Shown here piece by piece: positions 51,501-61,600 of a stretch of 64,000 nt of DNA. This DNA is from Microvelia longipes (Eukaryota; Arthropoda; Insecta; Hemiptera; Veliidae): contig JACMZG010001870.1 of NCBI GenBank assembly GCA_018340805.1, positions 48,383,573 to 48,447,572 on the forward strand, in the 5' to 3' direction. The notes below the pieces were generated by a model that was not told where the DNA came from, searched no databases, and was given only the letters and a program-made list of their open reading frames with translations. Position numbers and translations under genes: made by a program. Every line of letters starts with the position of its first letter. Within the stretch, counting starts at the first letter, position 1.

Positions 51501-54500
51501 ATTGTGCGAGAGACACCTAGGAAATATAACAAGCAAAATGCAATGCTACATCTGGGAACTGTTCCATCATTCGACATTCGTCATCATTGATGGCTTGACA
51601 TAATTTCATATACCTAAATTGTTACTGATCAATACATTTTTAGTTTTATTATTTAAGTAGTATAGTCTAATCAGTAAACCTTCAACTTTTAAGTCATTTT
51701 TATGATTTCTTCAAAGCATGTGCGCATAATAGTCATGTGAACTATGTAATAGTTATTTATGCCATAAGGCTGAGAAGTGTGTCTTTATGTCACGGCAATT
51801 AGATTTACTGACGAGCGAAGCGAGTCGGGAAAAATTGCCAAGACATAAAGACATTTTCAGCCGGATGGCATACACTATTTTTTTTGAGGTAGCACTCATT
51901 AAATAAGCTGCGCTGTATACTTAATTAAAAAAAACGTCCAATTAACTCTATATTATCGTCGTCCATTGAATTCATCCATAGCTTCACACTTTTACTCAAA
52001 AATAAATAAAAAAAATATTTTTAAAAGCTTTACAAATAAACACACAAGAATTGTCAATTAAAACACCTTTTAAAAACGAAAAAAAAAATTAGTCTACGAA
52101 CAAAAACAGAAACAAAATGAACGTTTTTAAACAAACCTCATGAAGGTTTTACACAGATTGTTTTTTGAACACGCTACATTACAGTAATGGCGGCAATATA
52201 TGAATTACTTTTACGTCCTAAGAGTATTTTTTACATTCATTATTGTCCTCGGAGGTGAAAAGTACTAAATAACCTCCTATAACAATAATGATTGGCTTCT
52301 CATTCTAAAAACGGTCCAATAAAGTGCTCAATTACGTACTACCTAAAGAAAAACTATTTTTATTCTTCTAATATCACTGTTTTTGTCCTCGTTTAAAGCT
52401 TAGTTTACGCTATGCAATAAATTATTTTAGCACACCCAATAAAATAATGACTTTTAAGTCAATCGTTCAAACTCCGTCATTAACTAATTAATTAAGCAAG
52501 GAAGATATTGTAGACCAATAAGTCAAGCAATTAATGCGGCTTGCGAACCTCCAATCTGGAAGTTTTTTTTTAAATTTCATTACAACCGGCAGAATCCTCT
52601 CAAATTGCAAGATAAGCAAAATAAAGTTAAAATGATACCTTGTATAAGAAAGTTGATAGCTTGTCTCTCTGAATAAGATCTAGCTGAAAAATCAGAAGAA
52701 TTGATGGAAGGAAATAATCGTATTCTTCCACCCACTGTTTGCAGTTTCTCATCTCTCCTGCATTCTCTTAAGACCCTCTCACAAAATCCTTTCAGACAGG
52801 GCAACATCTCTGTGAAAATTAAAACACCCAACAAAATATAATTCATGGCTGGAAAGGAATCAAAGAGACAAAGGCTCCAGCCATTGCTCATCGCCACAAT
52901 CTATCAAAAGAGTAAATCAGACAAAGATGACTAATCCGCATCCAATCAACAGTGTAATGTACTATAATTCAAAATTTATACCTAAAATACGATTAGCTAT
53001 TTGCTGTGCCTGAAAAATCTCTAAGTTGAGAATATTTGCAACTTTCTGTGTGCTAGCTCCATACATCTGAGCGTATACGAGAGTCTTAGTACGTTCTCTC
53101 TCTTCTTTTGATATGCTCTCTTGATTATTTTTTCCTAACCTGTTAGTGAAACAAGTAGTAGAAAAAATATTTTAAAAAAAGTCTACACATAGCAATAGTG
53201 AACCTAATGATGTACAAAAGAGCTATTTCTCGTCCTAAATCAAAAATAAGTAAAAGTAGTTGTGTATGTCAAACGATAGCTCTATAAAGAATTGCCGGAA
53301 TTTTGTGGTATGGGTACCAAATTGTTTTGTTTGTAGTGTACTTTTAGAAAAAATTAATATCATGTTATGTTATGTTGTTATGTTTAATTTGAAATTCAAA
53401 AGTTATCGACGAAAAACACAAATAGGCAATCTAATTACCATACTTGCAAGACGATTACCAAAAATATGATTGCTTATTTAAACTTCTGGTAGTCGATTTA
53501 GTGGGGGTAGATACCAATTTTTACGCCAATTGCTCCATTGGAAGTTGAGTTAGTCGGGGTGATGTATTCTGGTGTCCCAAATATCGGAAATCTAAAATAA
53601 GTAAAAGTAGTTGTGTATGTCAAACGATAGCTCTATGAAAAATTGCCGGAATTTTGTGGTATGGGTACCAAATTGTTTTGTTTGTAGTGTAAGTTTAGAA
53701 AAAGTCAATATCATGGTATGCTCCAATTTAAATTTTAAAAGTTATCGACGAAAAACACAAATAGGCAATCTGATTACCATACTTGCAAGACGATTACCAA
53801 AAATATGATTGCTTATTTAAACTCCTGGTAGTCAATTTAGTGGGGGTAGATACCAATTTTACGCCGATTGCTCCATTAGAAGCTGAGTTATATATGAAAT
53901 GTACCACCCTGTATAATAACTAAGCTTTCGACTAAAAATTAGTCATCATCAGAGTTTAAAAAATATAAAATAAAAATACAATTTTACAAACTACTTCATA
54001 TTGCACCTTGGTATGGTTTGGTAAGCTATGTTTAAAAGAACCGTTAAAAACTGTTACATTTTTAAAACGGTTTTTTACACATAGCTTACCAAACCATACC
54101 AAGGTGCAATATGAAGTAGTTTGTAAAATTGTATTTTTATTTTATATTTTTTAAACTCTGATGATGACTAATTTTTAGTCGAAAGCTTAGTTATTATATA
54201 TTAAACAATAAAGGACTTTAGTATAATTAACCTGTTTTTATTTATATATTTTTTTATAAGTCCACAAAAATATTTTTTTTTTTAATAATAAATACAGACT
54301 TTACAACAGTAAAACCTGACAATATCTCACTGATTAGGCAAGCTACGTTCTTGGATGTATTGTCCAGGAAACTAAGATGCAAATTGTGTTTAGAAACGGG
54401 CAAAGTATTCAATATTTGACCAACGAACCACAATCGTGACTAAAACAATAATTTAATCCCATTTGCTACGATCACTGTTCTTAAACAACATTGGGGCTAA

Positions 54501-55579
54501 AATAATCCTACACTGCATCAGTGGCTAGAATTGAATTGAAAAACGTAAGAATGGGCCGAGGTGATTTTATGGCAAATTATAAATCATATATGAAAGCTAA
54601 ATTCCATATTTAGCAGATTTTTTTAAGCGACTTAACATACAAGATAGATGACTGGGCGATGGTGAAAACCAGGGATACTCTTCAAACCAAAGCTAATTGC
54701 AGACAAGCTGGGAAAATGTTGAAGAAAACCAACAAAGTATATGGACTCTCTCTTTGGGGAGGAAGAGCTTAAGATACCTGATGAGTATCTTGACAGGTCA
54801 TTGCTGGCTTCAGAGACATTTGCATGCCATGAAAATAAAAGCAGAGCCAATGTGTCCCAAGTGTGAAGTTGGGGAGGAAATGACAGATCACTTTTTGGGA
54901 TCGTGTGAAGCATACGCTAGATTGAGGTTTAGTATATTTGGATCAGCCACTCTTCTAAACGACGACTTAGTGAAACTCCCATGGGCAGGTGTTCTGAAAT
55001 TAATTAAGGAATCAGACAGGTTCAAAGAGAATAGAGATTCTATTAGGTAAGAGGTGAGGACGTTCTTGGGGCTGGAAAAAGCGTCCCAGAGACATAATTG
55101 CTAAGATCTAGGATCTTCCCCACCTTTACTACTATACTATACTAACATACAAGATGGGATAAAAGAATGCCAAATATCTTACCTCATTAGAGTCAAAGTT
55201 GTAAATACATCTTGAGACTCACTAAACGCTTTGATAAGAGTTTCGTCTTTAGCTAGGTGAGCCAACAGTCTCAGCTCTATCTGCTGAAAATCAGCACCTA
55301 CCAATACGTAACCATCTTTGGCTTTGAAGCAACTTCGTAGGTTTATTTCCTCTGCAATCACCAACAATGTCAGCTAAGAAAGTTAGAGAACCTCTCGATT
55401 CTTTTTCACTCTCTAACAATCTCATATTTATACATTTTAATTTTGCAAATGAAGCCTATGCTAATTATTCGATTTCATTAACATAAGCAAATTTTTATTG
55501 CACTTGAGACGTCGTTCGGGTGTTAAGACCGAATGGCACTACTCCGCTTAGTCTCCTGATACCAAAATGTTTATCAAAG

Positions 55580-55654
<75 letters not shown>

Positions 55655-58600
55655 CGCAGATGACATGTATGAAATCAAGGTGATAAGGGACTTAGTATCA
55701 GAACCTCTTGATTTTCTTTCGCTGTCTAGCATTCTTAATGTAATTTTTTTATTAACATAAAACTACGCTTTTAAACTTGTTGAGAACAGATTAAGAAACT
55801 CGTGTAATGAGAAATACGATTCGTTAAATACGTGGCAAATTGCCATATAATACTAAAAGATAATATAGAACAACCAATACAACAGGGGCTCCTTAATAAT
55901 CCAGGCGAGCAGGCAAGAGGCTCGCAAAATAGCGGCCACGCCGCGAAGTATTACTCTGTTATACTATTGCAAAGCGTCCCAGTATTTCCAGTTTTCTATA
56001 CATTGTCTAAACATAATAATTTAAGGAGGGCCTGAATATCACCTACATCCGAGTGTCCTGAATAATTGTGTAATTAACGTAATTTGAAACAATCGGTAGA
56101 AAATTGTGGCCCTTATCAGCTGAATACTATTTGAGTGTCGGGCTGCAAGGGCTCGAGACAGAATACTTGATCTGTACTTACCATCGGAATCAGGAACTGG
56201 AAACGATTTCTTAGGAAAAGCCTGCAGGTTTGGATTATTGGATGAAATCCGTCCTGTCGCAGTTGAACATTGCTCCCTGCCAAAAGAATGAATTATGAGA
56301 TTCGAATCAAGGAAGGAGTAGGATTGTCTGGCGTCACGGTTTTCCGTGATTGTCTCGATTTTTAGTCTCAAATCCCTGCGTACCCAAAGAACTCTTCTGG
56401 ACGCATAATTGTTCCGGTTAGCCGCTCGGCGCTTCGCACCTCTCTGTGGCCACTTTGCGGCCTCCGTAATAATTCTCTAAATAAGAATAATCCTCATTCA
56501 AGCTATTTCATTTGACACATAGAATATCATAAAAAATTCATTCTCTTGATATTTCACGACTATTCTATTCACATACCATGGTTTCATAACTATTCTATTC
56601 ACATACCAGAAGTGTCATCAGTTAACGTTTTATTACCTGACACTATTAGACAGACAAGTCAGATCAGTACTATAAATACATAGCATGTTATGTAACGCAC
56701 ATATTGGATTTTATAGAATGGAAATAAATAGATACCATGAAGATGAAATAGTTGAATTTTTCTTAATATACTGCATAATGCCATCTATATAGGTAGATTT
56801 AATCTTCTGACAATGTCTGTACTGTAGAATTATACCGGGCAGAGGGTGATATTCTTCTAACAGTTTTAGCTAAACAGAAAACAGATTAATACTAGTAGTG
56901 GTAATACCATTTTAATATTAGTATTAAAGATTTAATACTACAGATTTAATAGTAGTTGTAATACGAATTTTGAATAGTTAAAAGTGGTCCGCAAGCTTCC
57001 ATAGGTTGGTAACCCTTGCTCTAGCCTTTAGTTTAGTAGTGTCAATTACAGTTCTGGTCTTGCCTTAAGAACGGCTTGGCCTTCTTCTGTCGGTGGAATT
57101 CACCTGGTTTGAGTTAAGTGTGGTTAGTTAAAAGAGAGGAGAAAGAAGACAATACCTGCCAAATGGCGAGGTTTGTGGCGCGGTATGTGAGAAGGTTTTA
57201 CTATTGCAGTCACCACAGATCCACCACGTCGGAGAGAGAGTAAGTGAAATTCCTAAGTTTCAAAGGTGTTAGTTATGGAGGAGCCCAGCAAATGATGTCA
57301 CATAGAGGTAACGCCTCTAAAATCCACCGTTAAATTAAAAGACAGATTTAAAATCCACCGCCTGACGTAATTCGCCCCACCGGTGAGCTTGAGGTGAATC
57401 AAAAGTCAAGCCGGAAGTTTCAGGAAGAGAGTGTTAGTTGGCATTAAACACCTTGAGCCCAAAACATACAGAATCCATCCCTTCCGACTACCGTTTTCAT
57501 CCCAAGGACTTAATATTCGTAATATTCTTAGAAAATGTTAAAAGCATAAACAAGACTGTTATTGTTCTTTAGGAAAAAATGTTCCTATTACTATTAGTAC
57601 TATTACTATTGAACGATAAATGTGGGGAAATGCACAAAAAGTTAACATTTTTATCAAAGAAGTTGGATGACTTGGCATAAATTAGCCAAATTTTTGGTGT
57701 TTTTTGAAAAGCCATAACTTTGGTTGTAGCCATCCAATTTTATAGAATACTTTATCACTTTTAAAAAATTCTCTTCATGTTTTGCACACGACCTACAGGG
57801 AACCACTTGTTCCTGAGCAAATTTTACCACTTAAAAGTTTGAGCATGAGCAAACATATGATGGACTACACTTTAGATAGGCAGACTATAATCCCCTTAAT
57901 CTCCTGCTTTCCCCTTATAATTTAAGGTATATTTTCAGAAACATTTGGTTTGAAGTAGTACAATATTAGTCAAATTTTTTCATGCCGGCTCGTGGACTAA
58001 TGTACTTTCACTTTAACTTAAGTAAAGTTGTGATAATTCGCTACGTGAGAACTGTTCTATTTGATTTACCGCAATATGATCAGTAGACTTGTGCTTAGCG
58101 GCATGAGTCAGTCCGACAGTGACTCCGCTGTGTTGATCCAACTTCAATTCATCGTACAAAACATTACGTAAATCAGCCGGAGATGACAATCTGATGGACC
58201 GACCTGCTGCCAGGTCCGCTTTTTTCTCTAATTTTCTAATTGCTGCCTGAAAACATCAAATAAGTAGAGATATTACACGTCTCATAATTATCGACAGAAT
58301 TAAAATAACTTGTAAATCATGTTCCAAATAAATATTTGTTATCATCCCTAGTTAGAATTACTGAGTATTTTAATACCTAATTGATCTTATTTAAACAATC
58401 TCAACTTATTTATTACCCCATTTATTTTATCAGCTTTTCATAACGCTCGTCATAGGCCCTACACTGTATATAGACCAAGAGCCCAGGGGTGTTTTGTTAA
58501 TAAAAAGTGCAATGGCTGGAACCGGTCTCAATTTTTCGTAAATATCTTCCTGAACAAGGATCTGCAAATCTGCCGACTCGTATCGGATGGGCGTCCCAGG

Positions 58601-61600
58601 CAGAACGCACTTTACATGTCAAATTTACCACCGAAGTTAATAAAAAGTGTAATGACTGGAAGCGGGTTTAATTTTACGTAAATACCTTCCTGAACAAGGA
58701 TCTGCAATTCTGCTGACTCGTATCGGATGAGTGTCCCAGGCAGAACGCACTTTAGGGGTCAAAGGCTCTGTCTGGGAGACCCATCCGATACGAGTCAGCA
58801 GAATTGCAGATCCTTGTTCAGGGAGGTATTTACGAAAAATTGAGACCGGTTCCAGCCATTACACTTTTTATTAACAAAACAACCCTGGGCTCTTGGTCTA
58901 TAAAGTTCGTTCTGCCTGGGACACCAATCCGATACGAGTCGGCAGAATTGCAGATCCTTGTTCAGGAAGGTATTTACTAAAAATTAAGACTGGTTCCAGC
59001 CATTACACTTTTTATTAATTTGGGTGCTAAATTTGACCTCTAAAGTGCGTTCTTCTTGGGACAAAAATTGAGACCGGTTCTAGCCATTACACTTTTTATT
59101 AACAAAACACCCCTGGGCTCTTGGTCTAATATCAGGTCGCCGGTGCTATTGTCACGCCACCGACAGACAACGTAGGTCACTCCAGAAGTCCTTAAACCCT
59201 AATCTTTAACTTTTAAAGAAAAGGCCATTCCCTTTTCAGAAAGACTATCTAAACTATTCAAACTCTTTTTTACTTTTCCTTATTTATACGGAAGGTATAT
59301 AGGAAAATTATTGTGTTTTTACTAAAAATCCGTTTTCGGATGTTAAGTGGAAATACAATAATTTTTTTTATATACCTGCGGTATAAATGAAGAAATATAG
59401 AAATGTCTAAGGGTTTATTGTTGAAAAATATAAGCCTTACTTACGTTCAAAAGTTTTCCGAATTCATTTAATGTGTTCCGATCTACTTCAAGATGCGATG
59501 ACTCCATAACTGTGACACAAAAAAACGCACCCAATAAAATTTAGCCCAACTTCAACTTTCACGTTCAATGCTGCTTAATTTTTATGATCCAACAAATATC
59601 ATGGATATACTTGTCGTATTGAAACGAAACTTAGTGTACTTATTTATTAAGTAATGGGATACACTTGTACTAAATTTTAACTCAATTGAACCATTTTCTA
59701 ATGTTTCTAATGTTTTAAAAAACGTACACAATTCATTCAATAACAATTGAACCAATGCTGATTATAAGATGAATCTTAGCACATATGTTAATCTTACACA
59801 TGGCTACATGCGTGCCAAATCTCAATCAAATCATTTTCCCGGGTTAATGACAAAAAATATTTTCCGAATAGCACAACTACACCGATAGAATGATTTTTGT
59901 ACAAAGTTTCAACTCTCTAGCATAAATCCTCGTGTTACTACCATATAGAGTTGATAAAATATAATAAAGAAAATCCTTTTCAAAGAAAATAAAGAAAATC
60001 CAAATCATTTTCTTTATTATATGTCTATGTTATATGTACCCATAACTGTATTTAGTGCTTTAGCTATGTAGTGGTCTTTTTAATTTTTAATTGTTGACAA
60101 TAGCCTTTGGCTTACTTAAAACTGATTTAATCGATGTAATTACTAAGAGACATGAGTATGCCTTGAGGAAAAGGCGAAATATAGTCATTATTACAACCTA
60201 AACTTTAGATTTATTTTTCCTCAAAAGTGCCCTTACTTTATTATCGAATATAATGAGGAAAAATAAGGAGGATTCAACTATTAATATAAATGCATTCGTA
60301 TCATTCTCAGCGGTCACCCATACAGCACTGACCACGCTCAATGCTCCTTAATTTTTATGACCGAACAAAAATCATGAATGTACTTGTCGTTTTGAAACAA
60401 AACTTATATCCGAACAATTGGCTATCCTGAAAGCTCTAGTTTGGACGGAGCTGAATGTTGCACTAGGTGAAACATTTTGTGTAAAAAACACAAAATTTAC
60501 TCTCGACTCGTTAAATAACGTTAAAATCATCTTCGTTTAATTGAAAGGAGCAGAACCAAACTAAGAGTCTTGGATGCTTCGATTTAGGTCTCTTTCAACT
60601 GAATCGACACTCTAACCTACGCCTTTTAAATAAAAAAACCTTGACTTGACATGTCGACTAATCTTTTTCTGATATTGATAGATTTAGAAGCTGATTTAAC
60701 TGTTAATAATCGAGTAGTTTGCTCTTTGCATAGTTTTTTGCAATTTATAATATTACACTTCGCATTGGTATTACTTTTAAACATGATAAATAGTAATTTT
60801 ATTAAAAATATTAGATGACATCTATATAAAATTTATATTTTAACTGCCTGAAGGTGAAAGCAGGTACTGTTTGCTAACATGGGGTTAGCATGCTAGGAAA
60901 GGTTAGGGTCCATTTCGGTGGACCCTTCGTACAACCCCAAAATGTAAAATAACTCATTTTGCATCTGAAATAATTATACCAAGGGATGCTTCATATTGAA
61001 ATCAACTATATGCTATTAAGTTTAAATTATTTAAGTTTCTCAACATGCTTGATAAAGATTTAAGAAAATATATCACTTATATAATACAGTCATTATATTA
61101 TTGTTAGACATATATATTTTCATGTTACAAATAATGAATCATAAGTTTAAATTGTCATGAAGTTGTTAAAATAAAAAAAATTTACAATTTTTCCTTGCTT
61201 TACCAAACGAACCCCACCCTCATTTCAAATTTCAAGTTTCTACGATTATTAGAAGTGCCTTAGAATTATGATAAGTGAGTGAGTGAGTGAGTGAGTGAGT
61301 CAGCGTCGAAAATTGTCATTTTCGAAGCGCAATTTCTCGTTTTCTATAAAAGAAAAAGAATTGTAATTTCTCAAGTAATATTGCTTTGATATGATCTTTG
61401 CGTAAGCCAAATTGTAAGATTCTAGAAAAACCAGGTCAAAAGATATAAGGGGGTAGAAAATGCTTCGAATTGCTTCGGGAAAAGGGTGTTCGTCAGTGCC
61501 AGCCTTGGATATGAAACTTGTACCTTATAAAGCAAGACTTGGCTGGGGCACTGCCGTGCCCCCAGATTAGATGAAGGAAACGAAACAAACAGGCGATAGG

